Source of the DNA: Rhinopomastus cyanomelas
Lineage: Eukaryota; Chordata; Aves; Bucerotiformes; Rhinopomastidae
Direction of reading: 5' to 3'
Length of the DNA: 64,000 nt
Assembly: GCA_013400115.1 (NCBI GenBank)
Contig: VXBP01004612.1
Span: 62,001-126,000 of the forward strand
Shown here piece by piece: positions 45,401 through 54,687 of the stretch; position 1 is the stretch's first letter; the number at the start of each line of letters is the position of its first letter. Made by a program: the position numbers and the translations under genes. The notes beneath the pieces are model-generated. The model saw only the letters and a list, made by a program, of their open reading frames with translations, searched no databases and was not told the DNA's origin.

Positions 45401-48400
45401 CTACCCTGAACCTATTGGTCCTTTTCAGAGGAAAGCAGCAAACAGAGCTAGTCCTCTACTTATTAAACGCAGAGACAGGTTTTGTTTAGAAAACAGCTTA
45501 AATAGGCAGCAATCCATTTTAAATAACTAGTGAACCAACCTACAATGAGAATCAGATTTATGAGCTGCCATCAATCAGTTGATTTTTAACCACAAAACAA
45601 CTGTACATTACTGAGACTTACGATCATCCACATCTAACTTCTCTTCATTTGCTGAAAACTTCTTACTTTCTCCATCATCTTCATTTTTTTTCTTGTTCCA
45701 AAAGAAAACACTGTAGTTATGAATATTTTACTTATTTTTCAGGATACACATGAACAACATTATATTCAGAACATTTGTGCAGCCTGCACAGAAACAGGAC
45801 AACATGGAAGGCATAGAAGAGCATAGCAGAGGAATATTAGAAACTTGGCTAAGTAAACTAAGACAGTTTTCTCAGTTTCCATAAGGAGAGAGAATCACAG
45901 AATCATTTAGGTTGGAAAAGACACTTGGGATCATTGAGTCCAACCATCAACCCTACTCCACAAGTTCACCCCTAAAACAGATCCACCAACACTACATCTA
46001 AGCATGTTTTAAACACATCCAGGGATGGGGATTCAACCACCACCCTGGGCAGCCCATTCCAGTGCCTTCTCTCCGTGAAGAATTTTTTCCTGATGTCCAA
46101 TCCAAACCTACCCTGTTGGAGCTTGAAGCCCATTCCCTCTGGTTCTGTGAGAAGAGACCAGCACCAACAACTCCACAATGTCATTTCAGATAATTGCAGA
46201 GAGTGATGTTGTCTCCCCCAGCCTCCTCTTCCTCAAACTAAACAGCCCCAACTCTCTCAATCTCTCCTCATAAGATTTATTCTCCAGGCCCTTCAACCAG
46301 TTTTGTTGCCCTTCTCTGCACTTGCTCCAGCACCTCAATGTCGCCATTGTACTGAACTGCCCAAAAGTGGACCCAGTACTCACGGTGCAGTGTCACCAGT
46401 GCTGAGTACAGGGGGGAAAGTGTAACCAGTGCTGAGTTCAGGGGGGAAAAAAAATCACCTCCCTACTCCTGCTAGACACACAGTTTCTAATACAGGCCAG
46501 GATGCCATTGGCCTTCTTGGCTACTTGGATACACTGCTGGCTCATGTTCTGCTGCCTGTCAGAAGAAACCAAACACCCAAAACAAATCCACAAAAACAAC
46601 AAATCCCAAGCAGGATACAATACCACACATTTCTCATGAGGTATAAGCAGACAGGTTCATCTGAGAAGTGAAACATCATCAGGTACTACGTAGAAGTTAC
46701 TCCATTAGTTCTTTTCTATAGTAACACTTTTTCTAGAGTACTGAGGAAAACTAGGCTCTACTCATTGCTCACTAACATCTGTATCACAACTTCTTATGAT
46801 CAGTGACTCTGTATCCAGATGGGCATGATGAACCTGACAGGAAGCCCATTCCCATTGTCCGAGAGGTGGACACAGAAAACACGTGCTTTGTTTTGAACTT
46901 GTGTTCTCTTGGCAAGTATATTTAACTACAGATAGGGACAACGATGCCAAACTGAAGGGTGCAACTGGATGTTTGCTTATAAAACAATTCAGTGTGGTGT
47001 CAAGCTTATACAGTGTGTCTGCATAAGGAAACAGCTCAATGCTTTTTTATAACAAGACTGCACAAAGAAAGTTATCATGCAGTTTAAAAGCATCTGTGTC
47101 ACTAATATTCAACTTGGAAATCATTATTCAATCCAGACAGATACATGATACTTGTAAAGATTTTTTATAAGTGTATTCAGAAGAGATCATGCAATACATT
47201 CAAAATAATAGTTTCTCTACCTTTTTCTTCTTGTCTTTAAACTGTTTTATTAAAGTGATCAGATGCTCCACAAGAAACATGAAATATAAGCCTCCAAGTG
47301 CTGTAAGTCCCTTCCATGTAGAATCCAGATATGCACTCTCCTCCGTACTTTGAAAAACAAGATGTTTGATAGTAGAACCTTTTTCTTGTTCAAGCAGAGG
47401 TTTTTCATGGTGATGGTGATGGTTTCCATGAGACTAAGGGGAGAAATAAATGGGGAAAGTCATTATATTCAAGTGAACTGCTAAGAAACATAGGAAGTCT
47501 ATGACTCTTGACCTCAATACTGGAGTCCAGACCTGGCAATTTCCATGAGGCAAATGCTCTGGAGAAAAGCTCAAACAATCACAAAGAAATCTGTTGAGAG
47601 GAAGGAACAGTGCAAGGACAGCAAGTAGACCTGGTATTCCCTGAAGCAACATGCATACTACTCAGTAAAAGATGTACAACTGCCCCCCAAACACCCAACA
47701 CCATCAAGATTCAACCATTTTAAGTAGCAGACGCAGGCACCACACCTATTACTTTCCCTGCTAGGACAGCTCACACATGGCAAACACCTTTTTCTAAAAG
47801 GAAGTTCACAGTGATTTCCTTCTTCAAAGGAAGCATGACATTATCCTCACATCACTGGCTATTGATGTGCTCATAAATCTTCACCTCACTCACGCTTGTT
47901 TACACTTATCTAACTTAACATGGCAAATGTGAATTAGCTGGAAAGAAACACAAAAAATTACACAGGCAGGGTTCAGTAATCACCACAGGAATAATCTACC
48001 TTTTTGGGAGGGACAGAATTGAAGCAGGGCAGGGGGCATATCTGTTTAAGAGCTTCAAAAAAGTCTTAGCAGTTGTATTCCAATTTCATTGTCAGTATTA
48101 CGGAATGGCAAAGTCTAACTCCACAGTCTAGCAAGTTCTGTCAAGAACGTGTCCTAGGAGTTTGGAAATGACACATTCTGATAAAAAGATAACAATGGAT
48201 AAACAATCAGCTTAAGTGGCTAATAACAGCAAATAGTGGAAATCACTTGCTGCACTATTTAAACATAGAATACATAACCCACTATCTATAAATCTCATTA
48301 AACTAGACACAAGACAGCATTGCAATTAAAAAATTCTTGCATGCAAGCAACAACGTGTGGTTTGGCGGCATGCATGACTAAGAGACAGAAATAGAATCAC

Positions 48401-51400
48401 AGAATCATCATTTGGGGTTGGAAGGACCTCGAAAGATCATCTAGTTCAATCCCCCTGACACAGCAGGATCACCTAGACCAAGCCACACAGGAACATATCC
48501 GGGCAGGTTTTAAACGTCTCCAACGAAGGAGACTCCACAACTCCCCTGGGCAGCCTGTTCCAGGGCTCCATCACTTTCACTGGGAAGAAGTTCCTTCTCA
48601 TATTGATGTGGAACCTCCTATGTTCCAGCTTACAACCATTGCCCCTCATCCTATCACTAGATGACATTGAGAAGAGCTTGGCTTCATCCTCCTGACACCC
48701 ACCCTTCACATATTTATAGACATTAATGAGATCACCCCGCAGTCTCCTCTTCTCCAAACTCAAGAGACCCAGCTCCCTCAGCCTCTCCTCATACGGGAGT
48801 TATCCAATTCCTTCATCATTCTCATTGCTCTTTCTAGCAGTTCTGTGTCCTTCTTGAAGTGAGGCAAAGAAGGTGTTCAGTATCTCTGCTTTCTCTGTAT
48901 CCTCTGTCTCCAGGGCACCCACCTCACTCAGCAGGGGGCTTACATTGCAGGTAAAACTAAAACTAGAGGCAAAGTATTTAAAAAGCCCTTTAGATTGAGG
49001 GATAACAGTGTGAAGTTGGGACACCAAGACCTGTGAAGTGAACAATACAAATTGTCTAAATGGGAAACTTTTCCGTCTAATAATCTATCTTACAAAGTTG
49101 AGAAGTGATTCACCAAATAGGTATTAATTAGTAAATATTAACATTACCACTGAGCACAGACAGGTGTCTAATTCTCTACTTTGAGCTAAAGAAAGATACA
49201 GTAATTAATACTTACATGTGGAAGGAGATGTAAAAAAGCATCTCCACTCAAAGTCCCCACAGCCAACGCCACAAGAAAACTTAGAAGAAATTTGAAGAAT
49301 ACACGATTCATCAGAGGTACCAATATAACACCCAGCAAGGACAAAAAACTGATGACAGAGATGGATATGAAGCCACCAATCCATGCTGGTAATAAAAAGA
49401 AAACAAGTAACACCCATATGAGATTGGTTGCTTAACATTCCCGTTATCAAACAAGTCTCAATTAACTGTATGTTACCAAATAGTACTTCCCTAGAAACAA
49501 CTGCATAAAGAAAATTCATATAAATTACAAGTCTTTCTACTTTGTAATATGTTTCTCAAATTTGTAACCAACATAAATAGGTTTCCAGCAAGATTTTATT
49601 CCACAATAAAAAAACAACCACAACAAAATCACCCACCTATTTGCAGAGAGTAACTTTTTGGAGGAGTTTCAGCTTTTTCACTAGTTGCATGGACTATGCA
49701 GTATTTGCCATCGATCTGATTAATAAGAGCTGGACAGAGGTAACTAAATTCTGTAGCAGTCAGCAATTCTTGGGTTCCTATTCCATGGGACTGCATTAAT
49801 TTTGATGCACTGGAGCACTGTGGAAAGATATGTGCTAAGGATTAGACAGAACCAAAATACCACAATGTGTTAGCAAAAGGGACTGTTCATCCCATTGTAG
49901 CTGACACACAGTGGCACCACATGACAACAGTGCTACCAACAGTAGTTAAAAACTTGTAACCAATTTAGTAAGGACTGTACTTCTAAGCCCACTTTGGCCC
50001 AGAAAGCCAGTTAGAGTGGTAACTATGCATCATCTACCAGCACTCTTACTCTCAGCACAAGGGGGTCAGATGCTTTGCAGTGCCAACAGAAAGAGGCCAA
50101 GTAAGTAAGTAGGTAACATGGTTAAATCCCTTTTTATAGGGTTGACTACGACAGAAAACGTCCCCAAGAGTTCCCCACCTCATAACGTGCAGTCTTGCTG
50201 GTCTTAAATAACAGTAGTGCTTCTTTCTGCTCCCACTGCACAGAAGTAACAACTTGTGAAATCACCACCTATAATTACAGGCTACACAACACCCTCTGAA
50301 TTACCTGGCACGGCTGCGTACATTAGGACCCCAGAGAGACAGCTGCTTTATAAAGCTTTTTGTGGAACAGGATTTGATTGTCTAAGAAAACTGTCCACAA
50401 CACAACAATGGACTTTATCAGCACTAATTTTACTATTTTGAAGAAACAGACAATGTTTTGCAGTACTTTGTTTTTACAGTTGGTCTCTATATAGACTCTT
50501 AAAGATGATGACGAGGTAGGGAGCCCAAGAAGGAAGGTTCTTTGTTGCAGTTCTACACTATCTGTAGAAATGAGGCAGCTTTGATAACGGCAGTATTTTA
50601 ACTAGGTTTTCTTGCTTTCAATACATTAAGATAGAGATAGTTTCTGGCTTTAAGGAAGAACAGAAAGTTTCAAGCATTTTTCAGTAACATTTTGAAATAA
50701 TATGTAATTAGAAATATAGAAAACCAAGCATACACTTATATTTTCTCTAAGTACGTATTTCTTTTTAGGAAAACTTAAAAATAACTAGTTTGTATACAAA
50801 TTTCCCTCTGAGTTGGTGAACATAAAATCCTTTCAAAATGTTAGTGTTCAAAGAACACTGCACGTTTTGCTAGCAGTACTGTTACAGCACAAGGCCTGTA
50901 CCCAGACACCAGACAGGCACCTGACAAATAAGCCACAACAATGTTCCTGATGGATCTGTGCTCACAAAAATACAACAACCAACATTCTCACCTCTTGTGT
51001 ATTTTGTGGTTTCAGCTTAGAATACAGGTAACTTCCTCTTCCCGACTCCTTTGGAGAAGGATGAGATCCATTGGCTTTGCTGTTAGTGAGCCAGCTGGCA
51101 TTGCTGCCACCAGTGGTGTTAACGTCATTGGGGCCGGTCAGACCTACCTTGCCTTCTCCAGGTTGCACATTCTGTAATTCAGAGTTGCCATCAGCGGGAG
51201 CAGTAATGATGGATGTTGTTATTTCATTAACGGTGTTCTTCCGGCGAACAAAGTTCTGCTGACGCTCTACATTCTCTACTTTATGAGGTTCCTTTGAGTG
51301 ACTATTCCTGTGGTCTTTGCTAGCATCAGATTCACTGTTTGGACAAACAATCTTCTCAGAGGTTTTACTCAGTGGAACATGATTATGATGGTGATGATCG

Positions 51401-51678
51401 TGGTCGTGATTATGGTCTATTTTAATCCTTTTCATTTTATCTATACCTATGTTGTGAAGCAGTTTTCTGAAGCCTTCAATCGACAAAGAGTTGTTTTCTC
51501 CATAACGATGAAAAAGTTCTTGAAGGTGAAACTTCTGTATTAATCCCGCCAAGTCAACGTTAATGCCAGCTGCCCTTTCTGTGTGCACGACAGTCGCTGT
51601 CTCCAATCCATTGTGGTAACTTTCGCATAGCAGTATGGCCAGTGATACAAGGAGAGCAACCGATATTGTACTTTCCAT
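36282..51678 (-). CDS. SLC39A6: SLC39A6 (ZIP6/LIV-1 zinc transporter), complete CDS, nine coding exons, 707 aa
   Basis: ZIP6 is a plasma-membrane Zn2+ importer of the LIV-1 subfamily, involved in cell migration and mitosis and often paired with ZIP10. Coding exons on the - strand: 50992-51678, 49637-49817, 49216-49385, 47221-47433, 45622-45691, 43934-44311, 38057-38137, 37226-37416, 36282-36434; all phases join. Seen in order: signal peptide (1-20), conserved ectodomain block with HRYGENNSLSIEGF, a His-rich stretch (89-100), the CPAL motif (257-260), transmembrane helices from about 291, a long cytosolic loop with dense His clusters (about 493-531), then HNFSDG (558-563) and HELPHE (587-592), the LIV-1 metal-binding motifs. 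The human protein is about 755 aa; the difference is mostly a shorter N-terminal His array. The start has G at -3 and +4. Identity is near certain; the loop sequence fits ZIP6 rather than ZIP10. Confidence 0.96.
37226..37416 (-). CDS. SLC39A6: SLC39A6 exon 9
   Basis: Completes Gly594 and encodes residues 595-657 with two helices (NALSAMLAYLGMATGILIGH and SMWIFALTAGLFMYVALVDM). Acceptor ttgatacag, donor GTAAGT. Confidence 0.95.
38057..38137 (-). CDS. SLC39A6: SLC39A6 exon 8 (HELPHE)
   Basis: Residues 567-594: AAFTEGLSSGLSTSVAVFCH then ELPHELG. Carries the catalytic-like HELPHE motif (587-592) that lines the zinc path. Acceptor cttcacag, donor GTAAGA. Confidence 0.95.
38138..43933 (-). other. 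SLC39A6 intron 7 (5.8 kb)
   Basis: Largest SLC39A6 intron. An old CR1 at about 39990-40830 is recognisable, and a (CAG)n run of about five units lies near 39102. Nothing else can be assigned. Confidence 0.6.
39990..40830 (+). repeat. Ancient CR1 copy, + strand
   Basis: Heavily diverged. A part around 40170-40280 aligns by eye with the CR1 segment encoding HMGHNNP-like and SQQCA-like sequence, and 40480-40800 with the CR1 3' end. Borders approximate; there may be two pieces. Confidence 0.5.
43934..44311 (-). CDS. SLC39A6: SLC39A6 exon 7 (His-rich loop and HNFSDG)
   Basis: Arg441 to Gly567. Contains EEEEVMIAH, the histidine clusters around 493-531, then LAWMVIMGDGLHNFSDGLAI. Acceptor gcaacag, donor GTAAGT. 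Confidence 0.95.
44312..45621 (-). other. SLC39A6 intron 6
   Basis: AT-rich; a C9-G5 run (about 44469-44482) followed by a T15 run. No repeats recognised. Confidence 0.6.
45622..45691 (-). CDS. SLC39A6: SLC39A6 exon 6 (70 nt, cytosolic loop)
   Basis: Residues 418-440 plus one base of Arg441: KKNEDDGESKKFSANEEKLD then VDD. It begins with eight A's after an aacaag acceptor; donor GTAAGT. It exactly bridges the phases of its neighbours. Confidence 0.88.
45892..46565 (-). mobile_element. CR1 LINE, 3' part, with internal 30-bp duplication
   Basis: CR1 in - orientation, similar to 25750-26360. Frames carry LEVFKTCLD-like and SQQCIQVAKKANGILACIRN sequence. A 30-bp segment is duplicated at 46391-46450. 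In SLC39A6 intron 5. Confidence 0.9.
47221..47433 (-). CDS. SLC39A6: SLC39A6 exon 5
   Basis: Residues 347-417: a short SHGN-plus-five-His segment after helix two, then the third helix (GLTALGGLYFMFLVEHLITL) and a KDKKKK end. Acceptor ccccttag, donor GTAGAG. Confidence 0.93.
47434..49215 (-). other. SLC39A6 intron 4
   Basis: 1.8 kb, with a rearranged CR1 at 48392-48950. Otherwise nothing assigned. Confidence 0.6.
48392..48950 (-). mobile_element. CR1 LINE with large internal deletion
   Basis: 48392-48861 is the CR1 3' end (LEKRRLRGDLINVYKYVKGG). From about 48862 the sequence switches to the ORF2 part upstream of the reverse transcriptase (LLSEVGALETEDTEKAEILN then TFFAS), leaving out most of the RT. 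Confidence 0.87.
49216..49385 (-). CDS. SLC39A6: SLC39A6 exon 4 (first two transmembrane helices)
   Basis: Residues 290-346. Helix one is within WIGGFISISVISFLSLLGVI and helix two within FLLSFLVALAVGTLSGDAFL. Acceptor ttaccag, donor GTAAGT. Confidence 0.95.
49637..49817 (-). CDS. SLC39A6: SLC39A6 exon 3 (CPAL ectodomain)
   Basis: Residues 230-289 plus one base of Ala290. Contains TATEFSYLCPALINQIDGKY, the PAL-motif region next to the membrane. Acceptor ttccacag, donor GTGGGT. Confidence 0.93.
49818..50991 (-). other. SLC39A6 intron 2
   Basis: 1.2-kb AT-rich intron between the ectodomain exons; no features seen. Confidence 0.6.
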
Positions 51679-51707
51679 TTCGGTTCCTTTTCAGCTGTGA
51701 ATGAAAC
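50992..51707 (-). CDS. SLC39A6: SLC39A6 exon 2 (start codon, ectodomain)
   Basis: Coding from ATG at 51676-51678 to 50992 (residues 1-229); 51679-51707 is 5' UTR after a tttctag acceptor. It holds the signal peptide, the GINVDLAGLIQKFHLQELF block and the His-rich stretch. Donor GTGAGA, phase 0. Confidence 0.93.
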
Positions 51708-52513
51708 CTAGAAAAAAAAAAGAACTAGAACAGTTTGCATAAATCTCATCACATCTTCCTCTTTAACAGGAATTCCTTCCTCTTTCATAATTTGCTTTAA
51801 CAAAAGAAACCCATAACAGACCAATTTGCTTGAAGTATCAAGGCAGTAAGAGAAGAGCCTTTTAAATTCCTTACTCATCCAGGGGTTTTCCCAGATGCAT
51901 GACCTCAGGCAACAGGAGATGGATTCCACAGTGAGGTCACCGGCCCAAAACACTCCGAGGTGTTTGGCTTGGCCCCAGTCACCTTTTTAACACAAGCTAA
52001 ACCATGAGGCATTCTCATGGGTACAGCCACTGAGATCTAGATTAGGTTTTTATTTCTTGCTTAAAACAAATCTTACTGATTCTCTCTTTGCAAAAAGCAA
52101 GAAGAGTGTTCCTATCTAAAAAACACATTTCCCAACCCTGCATTAGCGGGTTTCCCAGAGGTCTCGACACACCAGGAGAGCGAGTTTTCAACTCTTTGAA
52201 AACAATAAAACCGCGTTTTATCGCTGCCACGTTCCGTTGTCCCACCGCTCTCGGACAGCTCCTCTGGCTGCCGGGCACCGCATGTCTAACGAAGTGAGCG
52301 TTCGGGTACCTTATCCCATCCATACTCCAGCGGTGCTACCAAGAGGCGTCCCTAGGGACCCACCTCCCTCGGTCGCGGCGGCTGGGCCCGCCCGTGATGC
52401 CAACGCAGAGAGCACCGGTGCGAGCGAGCCCAGGAGGAGGAAGAGAAGAAGCGAGGAGAGAAAAGGAGTGAGAAGGAGGGAAGATGAGGAGGGAGAGATG
52501 AGAAGGCCGTTAC
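51708..52513 (-). other. SLC39A6 intron 1 (5' UTR intron)
   Basis: 0.8 kb. Its first bases after the donor are followed by a near-pure pyrimidine tract on the - strand (52506 to 52432). Confidence 0.6.
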
Positions 52514-52830
52514 CTCTCCCGCTGCCGGGATGAGACGGGATCGCTGCCACTGCTACTGCAGACCCCTCCATGCGCGCCGCAGCCACGCGCCGCCCCCTCC
52601 TTTCCTCTTCCGGGTACGGCCGCCCTCACGTGTCTCTCCGGCGGCCAATAGGGGAGCGGGGCGGGTGGCGAGGGGGGCGGTGCAGCGCGTGGCGGTGCCC
52701 GAATGCTGAGCGCGGGCGCTTCGACGGTCTCTGAGCCTGAGCCCAGCGGCGGGAAAAGCAACGGGAGACGGGCGGCGAGTCCCGAAGGAGCCCTGAGTTG
52801 TACGTGGGGGGTCGCGGAGTGGGCTGGGAT
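52240..52830. promoter_or_regulatory. SLC39A6: CpG-island promoter of SLC39A6
   Basis: CpG-dense block with a CCAAT motif (52645-52649) and GC boxes (about 52656-52665 and 52672-52680), no TATA box. A single TGCRCNC match to the metal-response-element core lies at 52571-52577; one 7-mer is weak evidence for zinc control. Possibly bidirectional. Confidence 0.7.
52514..52640 (-). other. SLC39A6: SLC39A6 non-coding exon 1 (approximate 5' end)
   Basis: A consensus donor (GAGAG followed by GTAACG) ends this exon at 52514, inside the CpG island; it would splice to the acceptor before 51707. The 5' end is a guess from the position of CCAAT and GC boxes. The exon carries an ATG (52569-52571) opening a short uORF. 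Confidence 0.65.
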
Positions 52831-52831
52831 C

Positions 52832-53125
52832 GAAAGGTTTAAAGTGCATCTAGTCCAGCCTCCCCTCCAATAAACAGGGACAGCGTCTGCCAGGTGTAGT
52901 TGCCCAGAGCCCTGTCCAGCCTGACCTGGGATGTGTCCAGGGACGGGACATCTGCCACCTCCGTGAGCAGCCTGTACCTGTGTTTCATCACTCTTGCTGT
53001 AAAACTGTCTTCTTTACATCCTGGCTGCATCTCCCCTCTTAGTTTACAGCCATCACAAATCTGGGCCCTTTGGCCTGGTGCACCAACAGCCCATCTATCC
53101 CTGACCCTGGAGAGTCTTATTTGCA
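52832..53125 (-). repeat. CR1 3' end fragment next to the SLC39A6 CpG island
   Basis: Diverged CR1 tail (tctagtccagcctcccc, gtgtccagggacgggacatc, cttctttacatcctggctgc) beginning directly at the edge of the CpG island. Confidence 0.75.
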
Positions 53126-53659
53126 AGTTCAGCTAGGAGCTGAGTAGTCACCCACAGAGTGAGCTCAGTGAAAGCAGTCACTCATTTATATACTCCAAAT
53201 CACCATCAATAATATATTCAGTATTTATCAACTTTCTACTGATGACCAGAACTTCAATCCTAGAGCTAATTTGGTACATAATTCCTCTCTTTGAATTCAA
53301 GTTGCGGTGTACCTACTTTCTACTACATATGCTCAGGAGAGATAGGACTTCCTTCCAGATCAGGGTGTATTTGACCTATGGAAGTGATTTTTAATATCAT
53401 AATGAGGTTATAATTAGGATAATTCAACTAGGGGACATGTTGACCTGAAGTTACTAAGTTCACAGCTTCTTGATTAATGTCTTTTTCAAACCTTAATTGT
53501 CAGAGCGCTCTGGCTTGTAGGAGACAAACCATTCTTTCTTCTTTTAGGGGAGGTTAAGTGTCTTTCAACTTGGGTTAGCACAGCCTTAACATACTACTCT
53601 AGGTTATAAATATTGACCTTCAAAGTCATCATCCCCTGTCCTGTCACAACTGGTCTGTC

Positions 53660-53785
53660 CACTTTTCTTATAGGTCCCCTTTAAGCACTGAAAGTCTACA
53701 ACAGGGTCTCCCTCGAGCCTTCTCCAGGCTGAACGACCCCAATTCTCTCAGTCTGTCCCCCATATCAAAGGGGTTCCCTCTGACT
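53660..53785 (-). repeat. Short CR1 fragment
   Basis: Contains gggtctccctcgagccttct and ccaattctctcagtctgtcc, a CR1 ORF2 3' piece. Confidence 0.7.
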
Positions 53786-54337
53786 ATTTTTGTGGCCGTG
53801 TTCAGTGGTTGTTCAGAAGATGGTGGTTTATTGGGAGAAAATAACATGCAGATTATCATCAAAGCAACATTCCATGAAGACCCAAGTTATTCTGGCATAG
53901 ATGAACGTGCTGAGTGTGGTAGCATCCCTTAGAGCCTTGGAAAGTATTTTATATTAAGAATCCCAGTTTTGAATAGTGCATGTGTGGGCAAGCAAGACTG
54001 GCAGTGAACTGACTGGTTGAGAGGGGGTGTGGGTAAATGGCAAGCAATTTTATTCAAGTTTATTGTGGTGAGCACTGTCTGTTTGATCCTATTGTTATAA
54101 TTAATGATCTGTCAGAAGAAGGCTGCATCTTGTGGACAAAGAGACAATAATGAAGGACAGAGATTGCCTCAAAGAAAAGCTTGAAATTTTCTGAAAACAT
54201 GTTCCTGTCTTCTGAATAGGCATACTGGTTTTTCAAATGTTCCTTTGCTGTGTCATCTTGACTTCAGAATTTAACCTGTCTTGTGTGATCTGTTGCCAAG
54301 GTTTTTTCACCTTGTTGGGGTGTGAAGGCAACAGTAG

Positions 54338-54515
54338 TCAGGCCTTGGAACAGGCTGCCCAGGGAGGGGGTGGGATCGTCATCCCTGGATGTGCTTAAAG
54401 GCTGTGTAGATGTGGTGCTTAGCGATATGGTTTAGTGGTGAGATTGTTAGAGTAGAGTTAATGGTGGGACTTGATCTCAGGGGTGTTTTCCAACTTGAAT
54501 GGTTCTATGGTGGAA
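54338..54515 (+). repeat. CR1 3' end, + strand
   Basis: Reads ccttggaacaggctgcccag, ccctggatgtgcttaaaggc and ends ccaacttgaatggttctatg, a typical CR1 terminal stretch. Confidence 0.8.
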
Positions 54516-54687
54516 TTAAACCATATGAATTCAGCTGACAGAGAGACAGAAGAGGAGTATGTGTCGTGAAGAACTGCAGGAACGGAACAACGTGTCGGAA
54601 GGTTATGGATTTGTTCCACGCAGTAGCTTTTGAAGTCTTGAAAAATATTCTGTGTACCTCAGACTTACTCTTTTTTTTTTTCCCTAG

